Origin: a virus
IMG/VR virus record: IMGVR_UViG_3300042463_000877
Location: 24,403-88,402 of that record
DNA: 64,000 bases
Direction: 5' to 3' (one strand)
Below the pieces are notes generated by a model. It worked only from the letters and a program-made list of their open reading frames with translations. It was not told the DNA's origin and did not search any database. This document shows, one piece after another, positions 35,888 to 44,255 of this stretch. Positions within the stretch are counted from its first letter, which is position 1. Each line of letters opens with the position of its first letter. The position numbers and the translations under genes are program-made.

Positions 35888-36898
35888 ATGGCAATTAAGA
35901 AAAATGACTTTAGTTCGATTAAGAAAAAATTCTCTTCGGACGCAAAATACAAACCACAAAGATACTTTGATTTAGGACCGGCATTTTTAGATGCTGTTGG
36001 TCTTCCAGGTCCTGCGATGGGACATATTAATATGTTTTTGGGACACTCAGATACCGGTAAAACAACAGCACTTGTTAAAACAGCTGTTGATGCTCAAAAG
36101 AAAGAAATACTACCAGTTTTTATTATCACAGAACAAAAATGGTCTTTTGAACACTCAAAACTTATGGGGTTTGAATGTGATGAAGTTGTTGATGAAGAAA
36201 CAGGTGAATTGACTTGGGATGGATTCTTTTTGTTTAATAATAATTTTAGTTATATTGAACAAATTACAGATTACATTAATGATTTGTTAGATGCTCAAGA
36301 AAAAGGTGAACTTGATTATTCATTATGTATTATGTGGGATTCTGTTGGTTCCGTTCCTTGTAAAATGACCTATGAAGGTAAAGGTGGTAAACAACACAAT
36401 GCAAGTGTTTTAGCCGATAAGATTGGAATGGGAATTAACCAAAGAATTTCTGGTTCAAGAAAAGCAGATTCAAAATTTGAGAATACATTAATTATTGTAA
36501 ATCAACCTTGGGTAGAATTACCAGACAATCCATTTGGTCAACCAAAAATTAAAGCAAAAGGTGGTGAAGCAATTTGGTTAAATTCATCTTTAGTATTTTT
36601 ATACGGAAATCAAAAAGGTGCTGGAACAACAAAAATTACAGCAACAAAAGATAAAAGAACTGTTAAATTTGCATCAAGAACAAAAGTATCGGTTATGAAA
36701 AACCACATTAATGGACTTGGTTTTGAAGATGGTAAAATTATTGTAACACCTCACGGGTTTTTACCTGGAAAGGATGCTACGGAAGAAAAAAAGTCTATTG
36801 AAGACTACAAAAAAGATTATGCCGAATATTGGAAAACAATTATTGGTGTAGATGGTGAATTTGATTTAAAAGAAGAAAAGGTTTATGAACAAGAATAA
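35888..36898 (+). CDS. uvsX: UvsX-like RecA-family recombinase
   Basis: 336 residues; strand exchange and recombination-dependent replication. Walker A-type GHSDTGKTT near residue 52, Walker B-type LCIMWDSVGS near 152, and NQPWVELPDN with downstream GGEAIWLNSSLVFLYG resembling the L2/DNA-binding region of UvsX. Basic C-terminal strands (FASRTKVSVMKNHINGLGFE) follow. It works with the gp32-like SSB two genes upstream and the gp41-like helicase downstream. Its last 14 nt overlap the methyltransferase start, so the two are translationally coupled. The start ATG follows AAATAAAATAATT, without a Shine-Dalgarno sequence. Confidence 0.92.
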   Translation: MAIKKNDFSSIKKKFSSDAKYKPQRYFDLGPAFLDAVGLPGPAMGHINMFLGHSDTGKTTALVKTAVDAQKKEILPVFIITEQKWSFEHSKLMGFECDEVVDEETGELTWDGFFLFNNNFSYIEQITDYINDLLDAQEKGELDYSLCIMWDSVGSVPCKMTYEGKGGKQHNASVLADKIGMGINQRISGSRKADSKFENTLIIVNQPWVELPDNPFGQPKIKAKGGEAIWLNSSLVFLYGNQKGAGTTKITATKDKRTVKFASRTKVSVMKNHINGLGFEDGKIIVTPHGFLPGKDATEEKKSIEDYKKDYAEYWKTIIGVDGEFDLKEEKVYEQE

Positions 36899-37907
36899 AT
36901 TAAAAGTAGTATCGTTATTTTCCGGTTACGGAACACAAGAGTTAGCACTTAAATACATTGGTGTTGACTATGAAAATGTTGCAAACTGTGATAACTTCAA
37001 ACAGGCAAACGAATGTTATGATGTTTTACATACAACAACTTATGGAAATTTAGGTGATATTACAAAAATTGATGAAAATAACTTTCCAAGTTGTGACTTA
37101 CTAACATATTCATTTCCTTGCCAAGACATTTCAATATCTGGAGTACAAAGAGGAATTAAAGAAGGAACAAGAAGTGGATTATTATTTGATGTTGAAAGAT
37201 TATTATCGGCAAATAGACCAAAATTTTTGTTAATGGAAAACGTTAAAAACTTGGTTTCAAAAAATCATTACGAAAATTTTAAAAAACATATCTATTTTTT
37301 AAGAGGACTTGGGTATAGTTCTTATTGGAGAGTCCTTAATGGTGCCGACTTCGGTTGTCCACAAAATAGAGAAAGAGTTTTTATGATGTCAGTTCTAAAT
37401 AGTAGTATTGAAGAAGTACAAGAAAAAATGATGAACGTTGATAGTCATAAAAAAACAAGAGTACCAATGAAATCTTTTATTGACGAAAACTTTAGTGAAT
37501 CTTTGATTGTTGATTGTCCATTCACACCACATGAACCAAAAAAACATACGATTTGTAAATTAGTTGGTAGAAGAGACGATGTTAGTTATGACCAAACAAG
37601 AAGAATTTACTCTGTTGAAGGCTGTTCACCTTGTCTTACAACAAGTGGTTCACCACAGTTATTAACTGAAGATGGTAGAGTGAGAACAATTACAGCAAGA
37701 GAAGGTTATAGATTTATGGGTGTTAGAGAAGAAGATATTAATTTGTTATTAACAACTACTTTATCAAACACGGCACACGTAGCACTAGCTGGAAACTCAA
37801 TCTGTGTTCCAGTTATGGAAGCGATTTTCAGTGAATTTTTTTCTGAATATATGGAAGAAAAAGAACCAGCAATGTCAAATCCAATAAACGAAATATCTAA
37901 TGACTAA
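36885..37907 (+). CDS. DNA (cytosine-5) methyltransferase
   Basis: 340 residues. C5-MTase motifs: I, VVSLFSGYGTQELAL (residues 8-22, AdoMet); IV, TYSFPCQDIS (catalytic Cys near 78); VI, LLMENVKNL (near 118); VIII, QNRERVFMM (near 160); IX/X, EGCSPCLTTSG and REGYRFMGV, then AGNSICVPVMEAIF. It methylates cytosine at an unknown recognition sequence. No cognate endonuclease gene is seen nearby, so it is probably a solitary protective or regulatory enzyme. The ATG overlaps uvsX by 14 nt, and the stop overlaps the next start by 8 nt, placing it firmly in the replication operon. Confidence 0.95.
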   Translation: MNKNKLKVVSLFSGYGTQELALKYIGVDYENVANCDNFKQANECYDVLHTTTYGNLGDITKIDENNFPSCDLLTYSFPCQDISISGVQRGIKEGTRSGLLFDVERLLSANRPKFLLMENVKNLVSKNHYENFKKHIYFLRGLGYSSYWRVLNGADFGCPQNRERVFMMSVLNSSIEEVQEKMMNVDSHKKTRVPMKSFIDENFSESLIVDCPFTPHEPKKHTICKLVGRRDDVSYDQTRRIYSVEGCSPCLTTSGSPQLLTEDGRVRTITAREGYRFMGVREEDINLLLTTTLSNTAHVALAGNSICVPVMEAIFSEFFSEYMEEKEPAMSNPINEISND

Positions 37908-38916
37908 GACTTTATTAGTTGATGGAAACAATCTATTAAAAATTGGGTTTCACGGTGTTAGAGACTTTTTTAATAAAGGAGAACACGTTGGTGGTACCTG
38001 GCATTTTTTAAACACTCTAAGACGATTTTTAGAGGAAAGTAATTATAATAAAGTTGTAGTATTTTGGGATAGTCAAACAGGTTCTTCTCAGAGAAGACTA
38101 ATCTATCCCAAGTACAAACTTAATCGAAAACAAAAAGACGACGAAGATTTTAAAGAACAGTCTTTTACAACCCAAAAAAATAGGGTAAAACAATACCTAG
38201 AAGAAATGTTTGTTAGACAATTAGAAGTTGAACAATCGGAGGCCGACGATTTGATAGCTTACTATTGTCAGATTTCAGAAGATGAAGATAAAACAATATT
38301 TTCATCAGATAGAGATTTAACACAACTTATTTCTGAGAGGGTAACTATATATTCACCCCAACAAAAGCGATATTATAAGAATGGTGACGGAATTAAAATA
38401 TATGAATCCGAAATACCACACTATAATGTTAAAACCTATAAAATATTAACTGGTGATAGTTCAGATAATATTGATGGTATTTTTTATTTGGGTGAAAAAA
38501 CATTTCTTAAACTGTTTCCTGAAATACTTGATACTGAATTAAAATATACCGATATTTTAACAAAGGCAGAAATGTTACTTTCAGAACAGAAGGGAAATGT
38601 TGCTTTACAAAATCTCCTTAGTGGGAAAACCAAAGAGGGAATATTTGGAGAAGAGTTTTTCACAATTAATGAAAAATTGGTGGACCTAGCTAATCCACTC
38701 ATTTCTCAGGAAGGAAAAGAACTTGTTAGGTCATATTACTCAGAGTCATTGGATCCTGATGGACGAGGACACAGAAACCTAATAAGAATGATGATGGAAG
38801 ACGGATTCTTCAAATTTCTCCCAAAGGGTGACGACGCTTGGGTAAATTTTTTAAAACCATTTTTAAAACTATCAAGAAAAGAAAAAACAAATTTTAGAAA
38901 CAAAACAAAAAAGTAA
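37900..38916 (+). CDS. 5'-3' exonuclease / RNase H-like (FEN family, T4 Rnh-type)
   Basis: 338 residues. FEN/Pol I-type 5'-nuclease motifs: LLVDGNNLL (residues 4-12), VVVFWDSQTGSSQRR (near 50), EQSEADDLIAYY (near 112), IFSSDRDLTQLIS (near 133) and KILTGDSSDNIDGI (near 185; Asp pair and helix-hairpin region). It removes RNA primers from lagging strands, the role of T4 RNase H. Size (338 aa) is close to T4 Rnh (305 aa). The start overlaps the methyltransferase stop by 8 nt. The C-terminal 20 residues are Lys-rich (KLSRKEKTNFRNKTKK), possibly for DNA or SSB contact. Confidence 0.9.
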   Translation: MTKTLLVDGNNLLKIGFHGVRDFFNKGEHVGGTWHFLNTLRRFLEESNYNKVVVFWDSQTGSSQRRLIYPKYKLNRKQKDDEDFKEQSFTTQKNRVKQYLEEMFVRQLEVEQSEADDLIAYYCQISEDEDKTIFSSDRDLTQLISERVTIYSPQQKRYYKNGDGIKIYESEIPHYNVKTYKILTGDSSDNIDGIFYLGEKTFLKLFPEILDTELKYTDILTKAEMLLSEQKGNVALQNLLSGKTKEGIFGEEFFTINEKLVDLANPLISQEGKELVRSYYSESLDPDGRGHRNLIRMMMEDGFFKFLPKGDDAWVNFLKPFLKLSRKEKTNFRNKTKK

Positions 38917-38921
38917 AAAAA

Positions 38922-39371
38922 ATGAAAGATCAAGATGTAACAAAAGTAGAATTTCTTCTTATGTGTAATGATAATATCGTTGTACAAAGATTCTTTAATG
39001 TTAAAGGATTTAACAAAAACGCACATAAGTCTGAACAATTCTACGACTACATTAAATCATTTTGTAATGGATTACAATATGATTTAAAAATGAGATCGGT
39101 TGTTTATATGATGGAGAACCAGTATGAAATTATGGAAAATCCAGATGTATTAAACACCTCAATTACCGAAGGACAAGAAAATTTTAACCTTTATATTAAG
39201 GTTGAGAACATGACAATTTGTCAGAGGACATTTGACGCAAAAGTATACCCCCCAAAGGTAAGATATACCGTAGACCTACGCCCAAGGCTGAAAAGCATAT
39301 TATCTGAACTTACTGACATTTTTTCAGGTAGAAAATTTAATTATTTTTATCCACAATTTATTCAAAACTAA
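38922..39371 (+). CDS. Hypothetical protein in replication operon (149 aa)
   Basis: 149 residues, with MKDQDVTKVEFLLMCNDNIV, an internal acidic/aromatic middle (QFYDYIKSFCNGLQYDLKMR) and a C-terminus VRYTVDLRPRLKSILSELTD. Soluble, with three Cys and no catalytic motif I can name. It starts 6 nt after the nuclease stop and lies before the helicase gene, so it may be a replication accessory protein. T4 has a helicase loader (gp59) and late-transcription factors in comparable places, but I see no convincing match. Confidence 0.8.
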   Translation: MKDQDVTKVEFLLMCNDNIVVQRFFNVKGFNKNAHKSEQFYDYIKSFCNGLQYDLKMRSVVYMMENQYEIMENPDVLNTSITEGQENFNLYIKVENMTICQRTFDAKVYPPKVRYTVDLRPRLKSILSELTDIFSGRKFNYFYPQFIQN

Positions 39372-39404
39372 TAGTATTTATCTTTACTGATAAAAGGAAA
39401 AATT

Positions 39405-40793
39405 ATGGCGACAAACAAAAACTTTGAATATCTTGGCAACAATTTTCAAATACAATTACTTAATCAAATCATTGTAGACAAAGACTTTTCACATTCGATT
39501 ATTGACGTAATAGAGAACAATTATTTTGAAAACAAGTATTTCAAAATCATCATTCAAATGATAAAAGAATACTATAAAAAGTATGACCATACACCATCAT
39601 TTGACACATTAGAACAAGTCGCAAAATCCGAACTTCAACAAGAAACTGCCGTTAAGGTTGTGCTTGATACTATTAAGAAAATCAAGTCTGCACCTATCGA
39701 CGGAGTAGATTTCGTACAAGAAAAGGCATTAAAATTCTGTAAACAACAAGAATTACAGAAGGTTATGAAAAAGGCTCAAAAGATTATAGACGGGGGTGAG
39801 TTTGAAAACTATGATACTCTAGAAGAATTGGTAAGAGACGCATTACTTGTTGGTTCAAAAGACACATCAATGTTAGATGTCTTTTCAAACCTAGACCAAG
39901 TCTTGGATGATGACTATAGACACCCAATTCCAATGGGAATACCAGGAATTGATCGATTGTTAAAAGGAGGATTGGCGAAAGGAGAAATTGGTGTAATACT
40001 TGCACCAACTGGTGTAGGGAAATCAACCATTCTAACAAAGATTTCAAACCACGCATTTAACCTAGGATTTAACGTACTTCAAGTATTTTTTGAAGACAAC
40101 CCAAAAGTGATACAGAGAAAACATTTTACTCTCTGGACAAAGATTCACCCTGACGAATTGTCAGAAAAAAAGGATGAGGTGATGACTAAGGTAAACGAAA
40201 TCAAGGAAACAATGCCAAATGAGTTAATCTTAAAGAAACTACCGTCTGACACAAAGACTATGTTGCAAATTAAGAATGAAATTAGAAAGATGATTGCGGA
40301 TGGTGTTAAAATAGATATGGTTGTTTTAGATTACATTGATTGTGTTGTTCCAGATAAAAACCTAGGAGATGAATGGAAGAGTGAAGGTTCGGTAATGAGA
40401 GGATTTGAAGCTATGTGTCACGAACTAAACATTGCTGGTTGGACAGCAACACAAGGTAATCGGTCATCAATTTCTTCGGAAGTTGTAACAACAGACCAGA
40501 TGGGCGGCTCAATTAAGAAAGCACAAGTTGGACACGTTATTATTTCAGTAGCAAAGACATTACAACAAAAAGAAATGAAATTAGCCACAATAGCAATTAC
40601 CAAGTCTCGTATTGGAGATGACGGTGTGGTGTTTGAAAATTGTAAATTTGATAATGCGATGATTGAAATAGACACTGAATCCACAACCACATTCTTAGGT
40701 TTAGAAGAACAAAAAGAAGAAAGACAAAGACAAAGAGTCAAAGAATTGTTGGAAAAAAGACAACAAAAAGAACAAGAAAAACAAAAATCTTAA
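39405..40793 (+). CDS. 41: Replicative DNA helicase (T4 gp41 / DnaB-like)
   Basis: 462 residues, near T4 gp41 (475 aa). The N-terminal helical domain (LLNQIIVDKDFSHSIIDVIE, KYDHTPSFDTLEQ) is typical of DnaB/gp41. The RecA-like motor has GGLAKGEIGVILAPTGVGKST (Walker A near 200-208), VLQVFFEDNP and MVVLDYIDCV (Walker B near 304), and GSIKKAQVGHVIISVAKT (arginine-finger/loop region). It unwinds the fork ahead of the gp43-like polymerase. The C-terminus (about 30 residues) is Lys/Gln/Glu-rich. AAAAGGAAAAATT before the ATG is one of few Shine-Dalgarno-like sequences here. Confidence 0.92.
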   Translation: MATNKNFEYLGNNFQIQLLNQIIVDKDFSHSIIDVIENNYFENKYFKIIIQMIKEYYKKYDHTPSFDTLEQVAKSELQQETAVKVVLDTIKKIKSAPIDGVDFVQEKALKFCKQQELQKVMKKAQKIIDGGEFENYDTLEELVRDALLVGSKDTSMLDVFSNLDQVLDDDYRHPIPMGIPGIDRLLKGGLAKGEIGVILAPTGVGKSTILTKISNHAFNLGFNVLQVFFEDNPKVIQRKHFTLWTKIHPDELSEKKDEVMTKVNEIKETMPNELILKKLPSDTKTMLQIKNEIRKMIADGVKIDMVVLDYIDCVVPDKNLGDEWKSEGSVMRGFEAMCHELNIAGWTATQGNRSSISSEVVTTDQMGGSIKKAQVGHVIISVAKTLQQKEMKLATIAITKSRIGDDGVVFENCKFDNAMIEIDTESTTTFLGLEEQKEERQRQRVKELLEKRQQKEQEKQKS

Positions 40794-40817
40794 ATAAAAT
40801 AATTAAATTTGTAAAAA

Positions 40818-42677
40818 ATGAATATTTCACAAAAAATATTGAGCGATATTACGGTGTACATGAAATACGCTAAATTTGTCCCTGAATTAAATAGAAGGGA
40901 AACTTGGGAAGAATTGGTGACAAGAAATAAAGAAATGCACCAAAAAAAATACCCAAACATTAAAGACGAGATAGAAGAAGTATATAAAATGGTATACGAT
41001 AAAAAAATTCTTCCATCTATGAGATCATTACAATTTGGTGGTAAACCAATTGAGATTTCACCAAACAGAGTTTATAACTGTGCTTATTTACCGATAGACC
41101 ACACAGACGCATTTTCAGAAACAATGTTTTTGTTATTAGGTGGAACTGGAGTAGGATTCTCAGTACAAAGACATCACGTAGATAAACTACCAGAAATTAA
41201 AAAACCAAATCCAACAAGAACAAGAAGATACTTAATTGGTGATTCTATTGAAGGATGGGCTGATGCAATTAAAGTATTGATGGAATCTTATTTCGGATAC
41301 AAAGCATCAACACCAATATTTGATTTTTCAGATATTAGACAAAAAGGGGCAAACCTTGTAACATCAGGTGGAAAAGCACCAGGACCTCAACCATTAAAAG
41401 ATTGTATTCACCATATTACAAAGGTGTTGGAAAACAAAAATGATGGTGATAAATTAACACCAATTGAAACTCACGACATCGTATGTCATATTGCTGACGC
41501 AGTATTAGCGGGTGGAATCAGAAGAGCAGCTCTTATTTCATTATTCTCAGCTGATGATGATGAAATGATTTCTTGTAAATCTGGAAATTGGTGGGAATCA
41601 AACCCACAAAGAGGTAGAGCAAATAACTCAGCCGTATTATTAAGACATAAAATAACACAAGAATATTTTATGAGTCTTTGGAAAAGAATTGAGTTATCTG
41701 GAGCTGGTGAACCAGGAATTTATTTATCAAACGATAAAGATTGGGGAACAAACCCTTGTTGTGAAATCGGTTTACGTCCATACCAATTCTGTAATCTATG
41801 TGAGGTTAATGCTTCAGATATTGACTCACAAGAAGACTTTGAAAAAAGAGTTAAAGGTGCAGCGTTCATCGGAACATTACAAGCTGGATATACAGACTTC
41901 CATTATTTGAGAGATGTTTGGAAAAGAACAACTGAAAAAGACGCACTTATTGGTGTAGGAATGACTGGTATTGGTTCTGGTGTTGTATTAGGTTATGATA
42001 TGAAAGCAGCAGCTGAAGCCGTTAAAGAAGAAAATGAGAGAGTTGCAAATTTAATTGGGATTAATAAAGCTGCCCGTACAACAACCGTTAAACCGTCTGG
42101 TACATCATCATTGGTTTTAGGTACATCATCTGGTATTCACGCTTGGCATAATGACTTCTATTTAAGAAGAATTAGAGTTGGAAAAAATGAAGCAATTTAT
42201 TCGTATCTTGCGATTAATCACCCAGAATTAGTTGAAGATGAGTATTTCCGTCCACACGATACTGCGGTAATTACAATTCCTCAAATGTCACCAGAAGGGT
42301 CAATTTTAAGATACGAATCAGTATTCCAAATGCTTGAAAGAGTGAAAAAAGTATCTCAAGAGTGGATTAGACCTGGACATAGAGGTGGACAAAATTCACA
42401 TAACGTTTCAGCAACAGTTTCAATTAAAGAAGATGAGTGGGACTTAGTGGGTGATTGGATGTGGAAAAATAGAAAATTCTATAATGGACTATCAGTTTTA
42501 CCATACAACGGAGGAACTTACACACAGGCACCATTTGAAGATTGTACAAAAGAAGACTTTGAAAGATTATCGGCAACATTAAAGAACGTTGATCTTACAA
42601 AAGTAATTGAACTACAAGATAACACCGATTTAAGAGGTGAGGCCGCTTGTGCCGGAGGTGCTTGCGAAATTATATAA
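40818..42677 (+). CDS. nrdJ: Class II (B12-dependent) ribonucleotide reductase
   Basis: 619 residues. PSMRSLQFGGKPIEISPNRV and YNCAYLPIDHTDAFSETM, then LLLGGTGVGFSVQRHHVDKL form the N-terminal substrate region; NPCCEIGLRPYQFCNLCEVN (near 311) the active-site loop with Cys; KPSGTSSLVLGTSSGIHAWH a conserved loop; and EAACAGGACEII (near 609) the C-terminal CxxxxC redox pair. These match monomeric adenosylcobalamin-dependent (L. leichmannii-type) RNR rather than NrdA, and no NrdB partner is seen. It supplies deoxynucleotides, drawing on host B12. Its stop is 3 nt before the DUF5522-like gene. Confidence 0.92.
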   Translation: MNISQKILSDITVYMKYAKFVPELNRRETWEELVTRNKEMHQKKYPNIKDEIEEVYKMVYDKKILPSMRSLQFGGKPIEISPNRVYNCAYLPIDHTDAFSETMFLLLGGTGVGFSVQRHHVDKLPEIKKPNPTRTRRYLIGDSIEGWADAIKVLMESYFGYKASTPIFDFSDIRQKGANLVTSGGKAPGPQPLKDCIHHITKVLENKNDGDKLTPIETHDIVCHIADAVLAGGIRRAALISLFSADDDEMISCKSGNWWESNPQRGRANNSAVLLRHKITQEYFMSLWKRIELSGAGEPGIYLSNDKDWGTNPCCEIGLRPYQFCNLCEVNASDIDSQEDFEKRVKGAAFIGTLQAGYTDFHYLRDVWKRTTEKDALIGVGMTGIGSGVVLGYDMKAAAEAVKEENERVANLIGINKAARTTTVKPSGTSSLVLGTSSGIHAWHNDFYLRRIRVGKNEAIYSYLAINHPELVEDEYFRPHDTAVITIPQMSPEGSILRYESVFQMLERVKKVSQEWIRPGHRGGQNSHNVSATVSIKEDEWDLVGDWMWKNRKFYNGLSVLPYNGGTYTQAPFEDCTKEDFERLSATLKNVDLTKVIELQDNTDLRGEAACAGGACEII

Positions 42678-42680
42678 GTT

Positions 42681-42908
42681 ATGACGGTAAACGCATCAAA
42701 AGATTGGGTACAACAGTTATATGTTCAGGAGACAACTAAAAAATCTCCTAAACCTGACTTTTATAAAGATGATTCTGGTAATATTGTTATGACAGAATAT
42801 TTCCATATGAAACGAGGTAAATGTTGTGGAAATAATTGCAAGCACTGCCCCTACGAACCACTTTACCAAAAAGGTAATACAAACTTAAAAGAATCACTAA
42901 GAAATTAG
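42681..42908 (+). CDS. DUF5522-like Cys-rich small protein
   Basis: 75 residues. FHMKRGKCCGNNCKHCPYEP is the signature of DUF5522-type proteins (CCGxxCxHCPY), a likely metal site with four Cys and one His. The preceding strand IVMTEYFHM matches the family pattern (VxTxxYHxKRG). The function is unknown. It follows the RNR gene by 3 nt, so a link to redox or nucleotide metabolism is plausible. The stop codon lies inside the terminator stem. Confidence 0.85.
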   Translation: MTVNASKDWVQQLYVQETTKKSPKPDFYKDDSGNIVMTEYFHMKRGKCCGNNCKHCPYEPLYQKGNTNLKESLRN

Positions 42909-42920
42909 TGATTTTTTTTT
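42892..42920 (+). terminator. Terminator ending the replication block
   Basis: AATCACTAA (42892-42900) pairs with TTAGTGATT (42905-42913) with a GAAA loop, followed by a long T run to 42920. Confidence 0.9.
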
Positions 42921-42927
42921 ATCATCA

Positions 42928-42942
42928 TATTTATAAAATAAA
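42928..42942 (+). promoter_or_regulatory. TATTTATA-type motif before tagged hydrolase
   Basis: TATTTATAAAATAAA ends 6 nt before the ATG at 42949 and follows the terminator. Confidence 0.5.
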
Positions 42943-42948
42943 AGCATT

Positions 42949-43725
42949 ATGAAAATCAAAATAACCGAAAGTCAATTAAAAAGAATTATTGAAAGATATA
43001 CAGATAATGGTACATTAAATGAAGCTTGGTATGACGATGCTTTAGATTTTGTTAAATCTTCATATGAAACAGTTAAAGGTAAAACCAAAGAAGTTTTTAA
43101 AGACATAACGGGTATTGATTTTGATAAAAAAGATGATATTAAAATTGATAAAGTACCAACAGGTAAGGAAATTAAAAATAAAATCGAAGATATTAAAAAA
43201 GACGTAAAAATCGGTAAAGATAAAGAAGAAAAAGATACTGAAGAAAAAAAAGACGAAAAGAAAACAAAAACGGAAAGTGGTGGTACCACAGTGGTTATTG
43301 GTGGTATAAGTTATGCAACAGCTAATTGGATGAAATCACAATGGGAAAATGCTGGTTTGTCTACCAAAAATGTTGAATTTATAAACTATAACGAAGGTTC
43401 AAAATTAGAAAAACTTAAAGAAACTAAAAACGTAACAAAAATTATGGGATTTTCAGCTGGAGGAAGATTGGTCTGGAAAGAAATAGATAATAATGTAAAA
43501 GACTATGATTTTATTGGTCTTATTGATCCATCTTCATCAAAAGTATACACAAAATTACCGTCAAATGTTAAGTCTTTATCAAATAGTGGTAATTGGGGTG
43601 GTTATCCTTCGATTAAATCAGTACTTGCCGCTATGGAAAAAAATGGCACATTAACAAAAACCAGTAAAGCTCATAGAGACATACCACTAGAATTTTTTAG
43701 AAAGCACGAAGATAGTTTAGACTAA
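42949..43725 (+). CDS. Tagged serine-hydrolase-like protein (GFSAGG)
   Basis: 258 residues. The N-terminal tag KIKITESQLKRIIERYTDN is followed by TLNE-A (22-26), an (I/L)xE-type protease site. A Lys/Glu-rich linker (about 60-110) leads to an alpha/beta-hydrolase-like domain: VVIGGISYATANWMKSQW, IMGFSAGGRLVWKEI (nucleophile Ser in GxSxG), DFIGLIDPSSSKVY (acid Asp) and AHRDIPLEFFRKHE (His). Substrate is unknown: lipase/esterase or peptidase are possible. It has its own promoter-like motif and is flanked by terminators, so it is an independent unit between the replication and wedge blocks. Confidence 0.75.
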   Translation: MKIKITESQLKRIIERYTDNGTLNEAWYDDALDFVKSSYETVKGKTKEVFKDITGIDFDKKDDIKIDKVPTGKEIKNKIEDIKKDVKIGKDKEEKDTEEKKDEKKTKTESGGTTVVIGGISYATANWMKSQWENAGLSTKNVEFINYNEGSKLEKLKETKNVTKIMGFSAGGRLVWKEIDNNVKDYDFIGLIDPSSSKVYTKLPSNVKSLSNSGNWGGYPSIKSVLAAMEKNGTLTKTSKAHRDIPLEFFRKHEDSLD

Positions 43726-43728
43726 TAG

Positions 43729-43749
43729 AAATCTTATTTAAGATTTTAA
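43729..43749 (+). terminator. Weak hairpin after tagged hydrolase
   Basis: AAATCTT (43729-43735) pairs with AAGATTT (43740-43746), followed by a short T/A stretch. The stem is A/T-rich and the T tract poor. Confidence 0.35.
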
Positions 43750-43788
43750 TTATTTATTCAAAATTACTATAATGTATATTTATGTTAT

Positions 43789-44250
43789 ATGGCATACGGT
43801 ACAACATATGGTTTAGCATTTCCTTTTGAACAATCATCACTTGGTAAGTATCTTGGTGTTACACCAACTGCTGATGATGAAATAAGAAGTAATTTAATAC
43901 ACCTACTTTTAACAAGGAAAGGAACTAGATATTTTTTACCCGATTTTGGGACAAGATTATATGAATTTATTTTTGAACCATTAGATGGTCCTACTTTTTC
44001 TGATGTTGAATCTGAAATTAGAGAAAGTGTTGGAAGATATATGCCAGGAGTACTGGTTACAAATATTGAAATAAAAGAAGCAACAGCTGATTTAGAGGAC
44101 CCAGGAGCAACATATATTAACTCAAAAGGACAAAGAGAATATCGTGTACCCGGATTATCACAAAAAGAATATACAGCAAGAGTAAAAATTGATTATAAAG
44201 TTACAAATAGTGCTTTTGAATCAAGTGATTTTGTAATACTTAATATTTAA
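43789..44250 (+). CDS. 25: Baseplate wedge protein gp25-like
   Basis: 153 residues (T4 gp25 is 132 aa). LAFPFEQSSLGKYLGVTPTA, IRSNLIHLLLTRKGTRYFLP, DFGTRLYEFIFEPLDGPTF and VESEIRESVGRYMPGV are the conserved GPW/gp25 pattern, with the RKGTRxFxPxFGTxLxE core. gp25 nucleates the sheath on the baseplate. A short acidic insertion (EATADLEDPGATYINSKG) lies near 103-120. It is followed 5 nt later by the gp6-like gene, matching the gp25-gp6 wedge unit of contractile tails. Confidence 0.93.
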   Translation: MAYGTTYGLAFPFEQSSLGKYLGVTPTADDEIRSNLIHLLLTRKGTRYFLPDFGTRLYEFIFEPLDGPTFSDVESEIRESVGRYMPGVLVTNIEIKEATADLEDPGATYINSKGQREYRVPGLSQKEYTARVKIDYKVTNSAFESSDFVILNI

Positions 44251-44255
44251 AAAAA

